Assembly: GCF_024345535.1 (NCBI RefSeq) | Contig: NZ_JAGQBH010000001.1 | Location: 124,001 to 188,000 of the forward strand | Source of the DNA: Cyanobium sp. N.Huapi 1H5 | GTDB lineage: Bacteria; Cyanobacteriota; Cyanobacteriia; PCC-6307; Cyanobiaceae | Direction: 5' to 3' | DNA length: 64,000 bases | Shown here: one piece after another, positions 49,392-58,000 of the stretch | How the letters are laid out: every line of letters starts with the position of its first letter | How positions within the stretch are numbered: the stretch's first letter is position 1 | Notes under the pieces: generated by a model | Seen by the model: the letters and a program-made list of their open reading frames with translations, nothing else | Told to the model about the DNA's origin: nothing | Database searches by the model: none | Made by a program: the position numbers and the translations under genes

Positions 49392-51800
49392 TCAGGGGGT
49401 CATGGACGGCTGGGGCGCGCCACCCAGGAAAGCGCGGGAGGCCGGGGTGGAGGGCTGATAGCCGTAGCCGTAGGTGCCGCCCTCGGTGTCATTGATGATC
49501 CGCGGCGTCACCATGATCACCAGCTCCCGCTTCTCGCGGTTGTTGGACGAAGCCCGGAAGAACTGCCCGACAATGGGGATGTCGCCAAGAATCGGCCACT
49601 TCGATACCACTGCCCGGTCGAAATCGGAGATCACGCCAGTTAGGATTAACGTTTGTCCATCGCGGACGCGCACCACACCCGTATCCAGACGACGCACCCG
49701 AAGAATTGAGATTGGCGGACATCCACCGGCGGGGATCTCTCTTTCTACAGCCGAAATACTGGGGGACAAGGAAAAAGTGACGAAACCATTATCGTCGATC
49801 TTCTGAACTCGCGCTCCCAAAACCAACCCCGCAGTGGAAAGTTCCTCAATCCCACAAGTGACCGCCCCGCCAGTTCCAGCAATAATTGTTGTTTCGACCT
49901 TAGTAGGGACATTGACTCCAACGCGAACGACGCCTTCATTACCCCGTTTCCGTCCGATAGGCGCATCAATGTTGTCGAACGCAGAGGAAAAGAGACTTGA
50001 ACCTTTTCCGCCTTCGCCGCCGGCGCTTCCGCTTCCGCTTCCGCCACCAGCGTCATCACGCAAGATTGATGGATCTTCTTGAAGAATAAGTGTGGGACTT
50101 GCTATGACTTTTGAATTGTCAGAAAGGATCCGGGCTTGGAAGAAGTCGAAAAAGTTGTTGTTGGGGTAAGCGGCGGTAGTACCGATCTGCTGCCCGGTGG
50201 CATCAAATACTCGTGTTCCAACCCCTGGATTGGTTTGCCCGCTAAACCCAGCAAAAGGTTGCTGACCTCGCAGCAGAGGAGTATTAAGAGGGTTTTGCGC
50301 CTCAGAACCTCCCAGGAAAGAGCCAAAATTCGCCGCTAGCGTGCCGTTGTCGTTGACGATGAAGTTGTTGCCCCAGCGGAAGGCAAAGCTGTTGAAAAGG
50401 TCAGCGTCGTTCTTCAGGTTCACATCCAGGATCTTCACCGACAGGGCCACCTGCCGCTGGCGCAGATCGAGTTGCCGGAGGTACTGCTCGGCGATGGCCA
50501 CCAGCCGCGGGGCGCCCACCAGGGTGATGGTGCCGAGGCGGGTGTCGGTGGTGGCCCGCAGGCCGATCAGGGGACCATTGGTGGCCCCGAAGGATTCCAC
50601 CGTGGTGGTGGTGCTGGATGTGGTGGTTGCAGCGGTGGGGCTGCCGGCGGGTGCGGCGGTGGCGGCGACACCCTCGGACACCGCCGTGGTGATCGTGTTG
50701 GTCTTGGTGACCTGGGCCCCCAGGTTGGCCAGGTAGTCGGCGGCCGAGTTGGCGGGCACCTGGTTCAGCCGGTACACCTTGGAGAGCTGGGAACCGAAGC
50801 TCTTGGCCAGCACGTTGGGGCCGGCGAAGATCGTGTTGCCGTCGCGCTTGCCCTGCAGGCCCGCCGCCAGGAGCGCCGAGTTGATCGCCCGGCCGTAGTT
50901 CTCCCGGCGGAAGGAGATCGAGATGGGCCGGAGGGCAGCGGCTGAAGCGGCGGCCGCACCGGTGCCGGCCGCGGCCGCGGCCGCGGGGTCATCGACGTAG
51001 ACGAACCCATAGCCGCCCAGCTGGCTGAGGGCCATCAGCACGTCCTTCGCGGGGGCGTTGCGGAGCGTCATGGTGACCGGCGGGCCACTAACGGTGACGT
51101 AGCTGGGATTGCTGATGGTCATGGTCCCCACGGCCATGTCCCCCAGCGGCGGGGCCACCGCGCGCGGCTGGAGGGGCGGGACGAAGCCGGGCTGGGGAAC
51201 CCGTCCCGGGGTGGTGACGTTGGGGGTGAGGGTCTGGAGGGTGGTCTGCGCCGGAGCGTTGAAGGTGAGGATCAGGCTGCGGCCGTCGCCGCTCACCACG
51301 GGGCGGCCCACCGGGAATCCGGGGGTGGGAGAAACTTTGAGATCGAACACGTTGCCCGAACCCTCAAAGCTGATGCTCTGCAGCCCGGCCTCAGGCAAGG
51401 AGAGCTGCACCGGACCGCGACGCAGGGTCATGGGCTGGGCGGTCTGCAGGCGGCCCAGCCAGACGGCTCCCTGGGTGGTCTGCTGGAGCATCGGCGATGG
51501 GCCGGTGCCCTCGATCACCACCTCGACGGAATCAGGCAGGCGCCGCAGCTTGATGTCGAGGGAGCCGCTGGCCTGGGCGATCTCCGAAAACCGTGCGCCG
51601 GAGGCACCAGCTACGGGTGCTGGGGCGACCGCGGCGAAGGCGGCGGACACACCCGAACCCTGGAGTGCCACCAGGCCGAGAGACGCAGAAAGAACGTGCC
51701 GCCACTGACGTTTTGCCACGTTCCACTGATCTCCGAATCCGACGAATGGTATCGGCGATCGGACGAAACGGCCAGTTGCCGGATCCCGTTGCATCGGCAT
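49392..51800 (-). CDS. pilQ: type IV pilus secretin PilQ
   Basis: 802 residues from the ATG at 51800. A GTG at 51719 (residue 28) would give a much better signal peptide, starting V/MAKRQWRHVLSASLGLVALQ. An AMIN domain (near IKLRRLPDSVEVVIEGTGPS), an STN/N-domain (LRNAPAKDVLMALSQLGGYG), N1-like domains and the secretin core with VRDGQTLILTGVISDFDRAV, KWPILGDIPIVGQFFRASSN and RELVIMVTPRII. It forms the outer-membrane channel for pili and for DNA uptake. A Gly/Ser-rich loop (GGGSGSGSAGGEGGKGSS) is inserted in the core. The DNA from about 49620 to 50400 is poorer in GC than the rest. Last gene of pilMNOQ. Confidence 0.93.
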   Translation of the reverse strand: MPMQRDPATGRFVRSPIPFVGFGDQWNVAKRQWRHVLSASLGLVALQGSGVSAAFAAVAPAPVAGASGARFSEIAQASGSLDIKLRRLPDSVEVVIEGTGPSPMLQQTTQGAVWLGRLQTAQPMTLRRGPVQLSLPEAGLQSISFEGSGNVFDLKVSPTPGFPVGRPVVSGDGRSLILTFNAPAQTTLQTLTPNVTTPGRVPQPGFVPPLQPRAVAPPLGDMAVGTMTISNPSYVTVSGPPVTMTLRNAPAKDVLMALSQLGGYGFVYVDDPAAAAAAGTGAAAASAAALRPISISFRRENYGRAINSALLAAGLQGKRDGNTIFAGPNVLAKSFGSQLSKVYRLNQVPANSAADYLANLGAQVTKTNTITTAVSEGVAATAAPAGSPTAATTTSSTTTTVESFGATNGPLIGLRATTDTRLGTITLVGAPRLVAIAEQYLRQLDLRQRQVALSVKILDVNLKNDADLFNSFAFRWGNNFIVNDNGTLAANFGSFLGGSEAQNPLNTPLLRGQQPFAGFSGQTNPGVGTRVFDATGQQIGTTAAYPNNNFFDFFQARILSDNSKVIASPTLILQEDPSILRDDAGGGSGSGSAGGEGGKGSSLFSSAFDNIDAPIGRKRGNEGVVRVGVNVPTKVETTIIAGTGGAVTCGIEELSTAGLVLGARVQKIDDNGFVTFSLSPSISAVEREIPAGGCPPISILRVRRLDTGVVRVRDGQTLILTGVISDFDRAVVSKWPILGDIPIVGQFFRASSNNREKRELVIMVTPRIINDTEGGTYGYGYQPSTPASRAFLGGAPQPSMTP
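49620..50400. other. lower-GC patch inside pilQ
   Basis: Counts of 60-base lines here are mostly 42-60 % GC (for example 25/60 at 50101, 27/60 at 49741), against about 70 % on either side within the same gene. The frame stays open. It covers the most conserved part of the secretin core and the Gly-rich loop. Confidence 0.75.
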
Positions 51801-51802
51801 GG

Positions 51803-52693
51803 TCAGTTGGAAGGGGCTGGGGTAGCTGGGGCCGGTGCTGCGGGCGGCGCGGGAGCGGCAGCGGGCGGCGGGGCGGGTGCTGCTGGCGGTGCGGGCGCCG
51901 GAGCTGGCGCCGCCGCCGGGGCCGGGGCTGCCGCCGCCGGGGCCGCCGCGGCAGGGGGAGCGACAGGGGCCGGGGTGCGGCTGTACAGACCCAGGGTGAG
52001 CTTCATCAGCACCGGCGGGCTGGAGATGGCGCTGGGCTGGTTGCGCTCGGAGGGCTCCGTTTCGGGGATCGTGAGGCTGAGGTCGCTCTGGACCACCAGG
52101 ACGTTGAGGGCCTCCAGCCGGCGCAGGAAGGAGAGCAGGGAGGGGAAGGTCCCCTTCGCCGACACCAGCAGGGTGCGCAGGGTGAGCCCCTGCAACGCGA
52201 GCGGGTCGGCAGGGGCGGCTCCCGGAGCCGGAGCCCCTGCCGCCGGCGGTGCTGCCCCGGCAGGTGGAGCGGCGGGGGCCGCGGGGGCGGCCCCGGGCGG
52301 GGTGCCGGCGGCAGGGGCTGCGGCCTGGGTGGGTTCGAACAGGGTGAGCTCCACGCCCGAGGCGGCGGCCTCGCGGTCGAGCATGGCCAGGAAGGTGGAC
52401 AGGTCGCCGTTGCCCGTGATAAGACGCTCGATCTTGGCCTTGCTGGCCATGGCGGCCTCAGTGCTCTCCTGGGTGGTCACCAGCTGGCCCCGCATCAGCG
52501 TCACCTGGTCCCGCAGCTGCTCCAGCTCCTGGAGGCGCTGGCTGTCGCGCTGCAGGCCGGCCCAGAGGGGCACCAGGCCCGCCAGGATCACCAGCAGTCC
52601 GAGCCCGCCCAGCACCCCCGCCGGAAGCAGCAGCCAGATCAGTCGCAGACTGGCAACCGGAAGCCGCCTGGAGCCCTGCTGAAGGTTGGTCAT
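51803..52693 (-). CDS. pilO: type IV pilus assembly protein PilO
   Basis: 296 residues: a short cytoplasmic start, one membrane helix (about 17-43), a coiled coil (RDSQRLQELEQLRDQVTLMR) and a PilO-type ferredoxin-like domain with FLAMLDREAAASGVELTLFE and LLSFLRRLEALNVLVVQSDL. Two Ala/Pro-rich linkers interrupt or end it, one of about 40 residues in the middle and one of about 50 at the C-terminus. PilO and PilN form the inner-membrane alignment complex. ATGA overlap with pilN; two bases separate it from pilQ. Confidence 0.88.
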   Translation of the reverse strand: MTNLQQGSRRLPVASLRLIWLLLPAGVLGGLGLLVILAGLVPLWAGLQRDSQRLQELEQLRDQVTLMRGQLVTTQESTEAAMASKAKIERLITGNGDLSTFLAMLDREAAASGVELTLFEPTQAAAPAAGTPPGAAPAAPAAPPAGAAPPAAGAPAPGAAPADPLALQGLTLRTLLVSAKGTFPSLLSFLRRLEALNVLVVQSDLSLTIPETEPSERNQPSAISSPPVLMKLTLGLYSRTPAPVAPPAAAAPAAAAPAPAAAPAPAPAPPAAPAPPPAAAPAPPAAPAPATPAPSN

Positions 52694-53430
52694 GGGATAA
52701 GGCCCTCCGCCTGGAGAAGTTGCAGCCGGCGCACCATGCCCTCCGAACCCAGCTGGCGCATGACGCCCAGCTGGCGGGCGGGGGGCAGGGTCGCAAACGG
52801 GCCCGACAGTTCGAAACGGACCGTTGCGGGGGCGGGGGCGGGGGCGGGAGTGGCGGTGGCGGTGGCGGTCCCGGCCTGCCCGGTCGGCGTCGCACTGGGC
52901 GGAACCCGCTCCAGCTTCACGAGCGCGACACCCTTGGGGTTCAGCAGCGGTGAGCGGGACAGTTCCAGCTGCAGGGCATTGATGCGGGCGAAGGCGAGGG
53001 GATCGAGGGCCTGTCCCTTGAGCACCAGATTGGTGCCTTCGGCCTCGGCGCTCTGGATCTGGATGCCCTCGGGGGTGCGCAGCTGCAGGTCGGCCAGGAG
53101 GGCCGACGAGGTGCGCAGGGTGGTGAGCCCCTCGGTCAGGTTGCGGTTGGTGGCCGCCAGCTGCTCGAGCTTGGCCCGGCTGGCCGCCATCTCCGCCTGC
53201 AGCTGGGTGGACTCGGCCTCGAACCGGGTGAGCTGGGCGGTCTGCATCCGGACGAACTGGAAGCGGAGGAACACCAGGGCGGTGGCCAGGATGGAACCAC
53301 CCAGGACGATCGCCCCGATCAGGGCACCGCGCAGCAGCAGGGGGCGCCGGTCCTGCAGGGCCGAGACCATGCTCTCCTGCCCGAGCTCCTTGCGCCTCTC
53401 CCGAAGCAGATCGAGGATCGGTGGGCTCAT
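52690..53430 (-). CDS. pilN: type IV pilus assembly protein PilN
   Basis: 246 residues. A cytoplasmic start (PPILDLLRERRKELGQESMV) that should bind PilM, one membrane helix (about 31-55), a coiled coil (FEAESTQLQAEMAASRAKLE) and a periplasmic domain with LQLRTPEGIQIQSAEAEGTN. A Thr/Ala/Pro-rich insert is encoded by a simple GC repeat at 52826-52869. The start is overlapped by the pilM stop (ATGA). Confidence 0.88.
   Translation of the reverse strand: MSPPILDLLRERRKELGQESMVSALQDRRPLLLRGALIGAIVLGGSILATALVFLRFQFVRMQTAQLTRFEAESTQLQAEMAASRAKLEQLAATNRNLTEGLTTLRTSSALLADLQLRTPEGIQIQSAEAEGTNLVLKGQALDPLAFARINALQLELSRSPLLNPKGVALVKLERVPPSATPTGQAGTATATATPAPAPAPATVRFELSGPFATLPPARQLGVMRQLGSEGMVRRLQLLQAEGLIP
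52826..52869. repeat. 6-bp simple repeat in pilN
   Basis: Plus-strand gcgggg repeated four times with small changes, then tggcgg repeated about four times. In pilN it encodes a Thr/Ala and Pro/Ala linker, so changes in copy number would keep the frame. Confidence 0.85.
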
Positions 53431-54329
53431 CGGACCGACTCCGCCATCGCCAGGCCCTGGAGCACCAGGGACCCGAACGGCTCAGGGGTGAGGATCTCGG
53501 CCCGCACGCCCAGGGCGTCCTGCAGGCTGTCCTGGCTGGGGAGGGGCGCGCTGAGCAACAGCCGGAGCCGACGGATGGAGGGGTCCCGCCGACGGTAGAA
53601 GGTCACACAGCGGTTGACCTCCCGGACCAGGCCCTCGTCGTCCTGGGGGAGCGGCCAGTCGAACACCGGCTCGGTCCGATGCATCAGCAGCAGCTGGGCG
53701 CCGGCCGGGTGCGGATGGATCAGGACGGTGAGTTCATCCACCGGAGCCGCTTCCAGCAGCGAGGTGACCGCCGCCAGACGGCAGGACTGGGCCGGGGCCA
53801 GCCGCTCGAGCTGGACGCCGGCCAGGTTGAAGACATCGATCCAGTCGTCCACCAGCTTTCGGGAGGCCACCGCCATCAGCAGCCGGGGGGTGGATCCTGC
53901 CAGGGGCCGCAGATCGATCGTCGCCTCCGAGAGGGGAACCGCGAGGTTCAGGGGCGGGTCGATGGTCCGCAGGGCCGCGATCGGGTCGTCGGGGATGGCT
54001 TCGAAGGGCCAGTCGATGACCCGCCATTGCGCCGCCCCTTCGGGCAGGGACGCCAGGACGACGGCATCGAGCAGGCCGTCGCGCACCAGGAGATCGCCGA
54101 TCAGGTCACCCAGGGGCTCCTTCTCCAGGGGCTGGCCATCCAGGCAGGTGAGGGGAGGAAGGGGCAGATCGATGCTCACGGCCTCCGGACCCGATCCCCT
54201 GAGCACCTGGCCCTTCAGGGAATCGTCCTGAAGCTCCAGCAGCAACTGGCGTGGGAAGAGCTGAGCTCGGACGGGCCTCAGACGATCCTCCAGATCATCC
54301 TTCAAGCCGATCAGGCCAGAAAAAACCAA
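53427..54329 (-). CDS. pilM: type IV pilus assembly protein PilM-like (divergent)
   Basis: 300 residues from a TTG at 54329. No ATG or GTG is found between the upstream stop at 54363-54365 (the pyrD stop itself) and this codon, so the non-ATG start is needed. The actin-like fold is only weakly visible: a middle strand-helix with LLMAVASRKLVDDWIDVFNL, AGVQLERLAPAQSCRLAAVT (typical PilM), TVLIHPHPAGAQLLLMHRTE and LVREVNRCVTFYRRRDPSIR. The usual N-terminal nucleotide-binding start is changed. The place before pilN and the ATGA overlap make the call secure. It would sit in the cytoplasm and bind the PilN start. Confidence 0.82.
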   Translation of the reverse strand: MVFSGLIGLKDDLEDRLRPVRAQLFPRQLLLELQDDSLKGQVLRGSGPEAVSIDLPLPPLTCLDGQPLEKEPLGDLIGDLLVRDGLLDAVVLASLPEGAAQWRVIDWPFEAIPDDPIAALRTIDPPLNLAVPLSEATIDLRPLAGSTPRLLMAVASRKLVDDWIDVFNLAGVQLERLAPAQSCRLAAVTSLLEAAPVDELTVLIHPHPAGAQLLLMHRTEPVFDWPLPQDDEGLVREVNRCVTFYRRRDPSIRRLRLLLSAPLPSQDSLQDALGVRAEILTPEPFGSLVLQGLAMAESVR

Positions 54330-54362
54330 GGCTCCGATCCGGTGCCTGCGAAAGTTACCGAA

Positions 54363-55550
54363 TCATGGGCGCCAAGGCATCCCCGAACCCACAACTTCCG
54401 AAAGCGTCCGGCATCCATGGCTGTCGAGCTGGCGGGACAATCCCTCCAGAATCGAGGGCACAAGTGCGGGGCCTTCGTAGATCCAACCCGTGTAGATCTG
54501 GATCAGGGAGGCTCCGGCGCTGATCCGCTCCCAGGCGGCCTCCGCCGAATCGATGCCCCCCACACCGATCAACGGCAGGGCCGGACCGGCGGTCGCCCGC
54601 AGCCGCCGCAGCACCTCAACGGCCCGCCGCCGCAGGGGCCGGCCGCTCAGGCCTCCGGTTTCCTCGGCCAGGGTGCGGCCCGTGGCCACCAGCCGGCGCC
54701 CATCCAGTCCGAGGCGGTGGACCGAGGTGTTCACGGCGATCACACCGGCGAGCCCCTCCTCGTAGGCCAGTCGGGCGATGGTGTCGATGGCGTCGTCCTC
54801 CAGGTCGGGGGCGATCTTGACCAGCAGGGGCGGGCAGGCCGGCAGGCGCCGCAGCCGCTCCACCAGCCGCCGCAGCTGGGCCTCCTCCTGCAGGTCCCGC
54901 AGCCCCGGGGTGTTGGGGGAGCTGACGTTGACGACAGCGTAGTCGGCCAGGGGCGCCAGGAGCTCCAGGGAGGCCGCGTAATCGTCCGGGGCCATCTCCA
55001 GCGACACCGCCTTCGATTTGCCGAGGTTGATGCCGAGCACCGCGGGCCGTTGCCCGGGGGGTGGCAGCACCTGGCGCTCCAGGGTCCGGCGCACGCCCCT
55101 GGCGCCGTCGTTGTTGAAGCCCATGCGATTGAGCGCCGCCCGTTCCTCGGCCAGTCGGAACAGCCGCGGCCGGGGATTGCCCTGCTGGGGCTGCCAGGTG
55201 ATGGTGCCCAGTTCGGCGAAGCCGAAGCCGAACCGGTGCCAGATGGCGGCCGCCACCCCGTTCTTGTCGAAACCCGCCGCCAGCCCCACCGGGTTGGCGA
55301 AGCGACAGCCGAACAGGGTCTGCTCCAGCCGGGGGTCCCGCCGCTGCAGCTCGGCCCCGAGGCCCTCCAGGCTGCCGCTCACCAGGGGCCAGCGGCGGCG
55401 CAGGGCCGCCTGGCCCAGGGCCAGGAGGGTGAGGCGGCTCAGCTGCTCGGCATCGGCACCGTCATCACGACGCAGCAGGGGCTCGACGAACCGGGCATAG
55501 AGGGCGCCGGTCCCCACCTGGCCGCCGCTGGTCGATGGCTCCTGCGGCAT
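54363..55550 (-). CDS. pyrD: dihydroorotate dehydrogenase, quinone type (class 2)
   Basis: 395 residues. [40 protein letters not shown], the catalytic Ser in [19 protein letters not shown] Lys in [21 protein letters not shown] and the phosphate loop [20 protein letters not shown] are present. The N-terminal helical part is that of membrane-linked class 2 enzymes, so electrons from pyrimidine synthesis go to the quinone pool. On the minus strand pilM starts 33 bp after its stop, so pyrD and the pil genes may be one transcript. Confidence 0.95.
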   Translation of the reverse strand: MPQEPSTSGGQVGTGALYARFVEPLLRRDDGADAEQLSRLTLLALGQAALRRRWPLVSGSLEGLGAELQRRDPRLEQTLFGCRFANPVGLAAGFDKNGVAAAIWHRFGFGFAELGTITWQPQQGNPRPRLFRLAEERAALNRMGFNNDGARGVRRTLERQVLPPPGQRPAVLGINLGKSKAVSLEMAPDDYAASLELLAPLADYAVVNVSSPNTPGLRDLQEEAQLRRLVERLRRLPACPPLLVKIAPDLEDDAIDTIARLAYEEGLAGVIAVNTSVHRLGLDGRRLVATGRTLAEETGGLSGRPLRRRAVEVLRRLRATAGPALPLIGVGGIDSAEAAWERISAGASLIQIYTGWIYEGPALVPSILEGLSRQLDSHGCRTLSEVVGSGMPWRP

Positions 55551-55562
55551 GCCTGTCTCCTC

Positions 55563-56387
55563 TCACTGCGGCGTGTCCAATCCTCCCGCGCCGCGCTCCA
55601 GACGCCAGCACCCGTTGCCCAGGGGTCTGACGAGCCAGTCGCGCCAGAGCCAGGGCTCACCTTTTCCCTCGAGACGGGCCGTGGGCACCTCAAGCAGCCT
55701 GGCGAGCTCCACGGCCCTCAGGCTGTAGCCGCCCGCCGCCAGCCGGTCGGCCAGCTCCAGGCGCGTGAGCAACTGCTGGAGGGACGGCGGAGCCGGATCG
55801 AGGGGGTCGGCCGGCGCGGGGGCTGCGGCCGCGGGGGATTGTCCCGCAGGACCTTCGGCGGCGGAATCTGTGGCGGCAGGGGCGCCCGGCGCCGGGGATC
55901 GGCCGGGCCGGGTTTCGCTCGCCAGGGCCGGGGACTGGCCCCGGGAGAAGGCCACCGCGATCGCATCGCAGCGGTCGTTGTCCGGGTCGCCGCTGTGGCC
56001 GCGCACGTGGCGCAGGGCCAGCCCCGGCAGCCTGGCGGCATCGAGCTGCTCCCAGAGATCACGGTTGAGCACCGCCCCGCCGGAGGCGGTGCGCCATCCC
56101 TTGCGTTTCCAGCCGGCCATCCACTTCTCGAAGCCGTCGATCAGATAGCGGCTGTCGGTGCGCAGCACCAGATCGGGGTGGCGCGGCAGCTCCCGCAGGG
56201 TCTGCAGCACCGCCAGGGCGGCGGTGAGCTCCATCCGGTTGTTGGTGGTGGCCGCGTCCGCCCCCCCAAGCTCCCGACGGGAGCCGTCCTCGAAGCGCAG
56301 CAGGGCGCCCCAGCCCCCCGGACCCGGGTTGCCGCTGCAGGCCCCGTCACAGGCGGCAGCCACTACCCGCACCGGTCGATCACCCAT
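55563..56387 (-). CDS. rnhA: ribonuclease HI with a C-terminal extension
   Basis: 274 residues from the ATG at 56387. The RNase HI core has all acidic residues: [46 protein letters not shown] and [18 protein letters not shown]. The normal enzyme ends near residue 150. Here an Ala/Pro/Ser-rich linker (about 150-205) leads to an extra domain of about 65 residues with [20 protein letters not shown] and [20 protein letters not shown], a helical-then-strand part of unknown function, possibly nucleic-acid binding. It lies 12 bp before pyrD on the minus strand. Confidence 0.9.
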   Translation of the reverse strand: MGDRPVRVVAAACDGACSGNPGPGGWGALLRFEDGSRRELGGADAATTNNRMELTAALAVLQTLRELPRHPDLVLRTDSRYLIDGFEKWMAGWKRKGWRTASGGAVLNRDLWEQLDAARLPGLALRHVRGHSGDPDNDRCDAIAVAFSRGQSPALASETRPGRSPAPGAPAATDSAAEGPAGQSPAAAAPAPADPLDPAPPSLQQLLTRLELADRLAAGGYSLRAVELARLLEVPTARLEGKGEPWLWRDWLVRPLGNGCWRLERGAGGLDTPQ

Positions 56388-56460
56388 GGAGACCTCTTGA
56401 CAGGATCGCTTGAATGGGGCCCTCTCTCCCGGTGAACGCCCGGGCCCTGGAGGTGTTCCC

Positions 56461-57213
56461 ATGCAGCGAACCTACCTGGCCCTGGCGGGCCTGGCCCTGG
56501 CCGGAGCCGGCCTGCCGATGGTCCAGCCCAGGCTGGCAATGGCCGCCGGTCTCTTCCAGAGCACCGACGTCGACGCCGAGCGCTTCGCGGTGCTGGCCCG
56601 CCCGGTGGGCGACAACGACTGGACCCTGCTGGTGCTGGAGCAGCTGACCCCCCAGCCCGCCTGCTGGCAGGCCCGCCCGGACGGCCTGGTGGATCCCACC
56701 CTGAACCGGTTCGACTACACCGGCATCTGCAACCGCTACCTGGACAGCAACGGCTATTCGCTGCGGGTCGCCGAGCAGGACATGGGCACCACCTACCGGC
56801 TGCGGGTGCAGCAGGTGGGATCCCGTCTGGAGCTCCAGGCCATCTCCCCGGGCACCTCGGCCGTCCTGGTGGTGGGCAGGGCTGACATCCCCCTGCGGGA
56901 TCGCGACGGCTTCGTGGCCCTCAAGCTTGAGTCGGGCTGGGATCTGAAGCGGCGCACCTACGGGGAGCGGGCCCTGAGCCACCTCTACTTCGCCAGCCCC
57001 ACCCCCATCGACCAGCTGATCGCCAACGCCGGCGGCGCCCCCACCTGGCGCCGGCCCCTCGGCCCCGGCCGGGCCCAGCCTCCGGCGCTGTCCACTGATC
57101 CGGCCGCAGGCCAGGGTGAGGACACCATGGCGCTGGGCAGCTCCGGTCGGGCCGTCGCCCTCCAGGTGATCCCCTACAGCGGCGGCAACAGCGGCGGCGG
57201 CGAAGGGCTCTGA
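56461..57213 (+). CDS. DUF3747 exported protein (cyanobacterial)
   Basis: 250 residues from the ATG at 56461; the longer frame from 56410 would put 17 polar residues before the signal peptide. Signal peptide [20 protein letters not shown], cleavage near AMA-AG. The mature part starts [20 protein letters not shown] and has [40 protein letters not shown] and [20 protein letters not shown], the DUF3747 pattern, with two conserved cysteines that could form a disulfide. The tail is Gly/Ser-rich. Function unknown; probably periplasmic or outer-membrane linked. Confidence 0.85.
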   Translation: MQRTYLALAGLALAGAGLPMVQPRLAMAAGLFQSTDVDAERFAVLARPVGDNDWTLLVLEQLTPQPACWQARPDGLVDPTLNRFDYTGICNRYLDSNGYSLRVAEQDMGTTYRLRVQQVGSRLELQAISPGTSAVLVVGRADIPLRDRDGFVALKLESGWDLKRRTYGERALSHLYFASPTPIDQLIANAGGAPTWRRPLGPGRAQPPALSTDPAAGQGEDTMALGSSGRAVALQVIPYSGGNSGGGEGL

Positions 57214-57221
57214 GTCCCTGG

Positions 57222-57261
57222 CCCGGTCTTGGCTGGGGCCACCCGGTCCGGGCTGGGGCCA
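57222..57261. repeat. 20-bp tandem repeat after the DUF3747 gene
   Basis: cccggtcttggctggggcca (57222-57241) is followed at once by cccggtccgggctggggcca (57242-57261), 18 of 20 bases alike. It is non-coding. Confidence 0.9.
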
Positions 57262-57299
57262 GTTGAATCTCCGGACCTCCCAGCCGCCACCCCCCATCC

Positions 57300-57416
57300 C
57301 AGCCGCTTAATCTGATTTGGTGAGGAGTGAAGGACGCTCTTCCAGGGTCGAAACGAGGACAGACTCCCGGAATCGTTCCATCTCCAGAGCCCTGCCTTCG
57401 GCGGGGCTCTTTTTTA
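57300..57416 (+). ncRNA. possible small RNA or 3' leader ended by a strong terminator
   Basis: In the 337-bp gap between the DUF3747 gene and rplL, a -10-like TAATCT (57306-57311) is followed by about 100 bases without a protein-like frame that end in a strong terminator (57386-57416). The distance to the DUF3747 stop (over 170 bp) and the local -10 suggest a separate short transcript. No named family was recognised. Confidence 0.3.
57386..57416 (+). terminator. rho-independent terminator
   Basis: Stem AGAGCCCTGC / GCGGGGCTCT with a CTTCG-type loop followed by a run of T. It ends either the DUF3747 transcript or the possible small RNA. Confidence 0.85.
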
Positions 57417-57440
57417 TGAATGGGTCCCGATGGACGGGTC

Positions 57441-57469
57441 TGTTCCGTCACGGCGCCGTCCACGGAACA
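57441..57469. repeat. inverted repeat with an inner palindrome
   Basis: TGTTCCGT and ACGGAACA are perfect 8-bp arms around the inner palindrome ACGGCGCCGT. It lies between two converging terminators. Confidence 0.8.
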
Positions 57470-57477
57470 GGACCATG

Positions 57478-57504
57478 AAAAAAGCCGGCCCCGAAGGACC
57501 GGCT
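57478..57504 (-). terminator. rho-independent terminator of the rplJ-rplL operon
   Basis: On the minus strand AGCCGGTCC-TTCG-GGGCCGGCT is followed by six T, 46 bp after the stop of rplL. It ends the ribosomal-protein operon. Confidence 0.9.
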
Positions 57505-57550
57505 GGGAACAAAGGAGGGTTGCCGGGCCCGAGGGTCCGGCAACGGCGGG

Positions 57551-57937
57551 TCACTTGATGGAGACCTTGCCACCCACTTCTTCGATGCTCTTCTTGAGAG
57601 CTTCGGCATCGGCCTTGGAGATGCCTTCCTTGACGGCCTTGGGAGCGGCTTCGACCAGGGCCTTGGCTTCGCCCAGACCGAGGCCGGTGGCCTCGCGGAC
57701 GGCCTTGAGCACCTTGATCTTGGCGGCCGCATCGAAGCCATCGAGGATGACGTCGAATTCGGTCTGCTCCTCAACGGCCTCAGCGGCAGCGCCGGGGGCG
57801 GCGGCGGCCATGACGACGCCGGCGGAAGCGGCGGCGGACACGCCGAAGGCCTCTTCGATCTGCTTGACGAGCTCGGAAGCCTCAAGCAGGGAGAGGGTTT
57901 TCAGTTGTTCGAGAATCTGGTCGGTGGTAGCGGACAT
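57551..57937 (-). CDS. rplL: 50S ribosomal protein L7/L12
   Basis: 128 residues. N-terminal dimer domain [20 protein letters not shown], Ala-rich hinge, and the factor-binding C-terminal domain with [20 protein letters not shown] and [20 protein letters not shown], ending [10 protein letters not shown]. Four to six copies bind L10 in the ribosome stalk. Codon use is more even and the GC content lower than in neighbours, as expected for a highly expressed gene. It is the last gene of the operon, 63 bp after rplJ. Confidence 0.98.
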   Translation of the reverse strand: MSATTDQILEQLKTLSLLEASELVKQIEEAFGVSAAASAGVVMAAAAPGAAAEAVEEQTEFDVILDGFDAAAKIKVLKAVREATGLGLGEAKALVEAAPKAVKEGISKADAEALKKSIEEVGGKVSIK

Positions 57938-58000
57938 GGGGGGGGAATCAGCAACAGAACGGGAGGATCGGTGGAACCCAGGGGTTCGCAGTCAGCGAAC

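Noticed and set aside
57300-57340. Yfr1-like core ACTCCTCAC on the minus strand
   Set aside because: The minus strand has the nine-base core, but no 5' hairpin and no 3' terminator follow it, so a yfr1 gene is not supported here.
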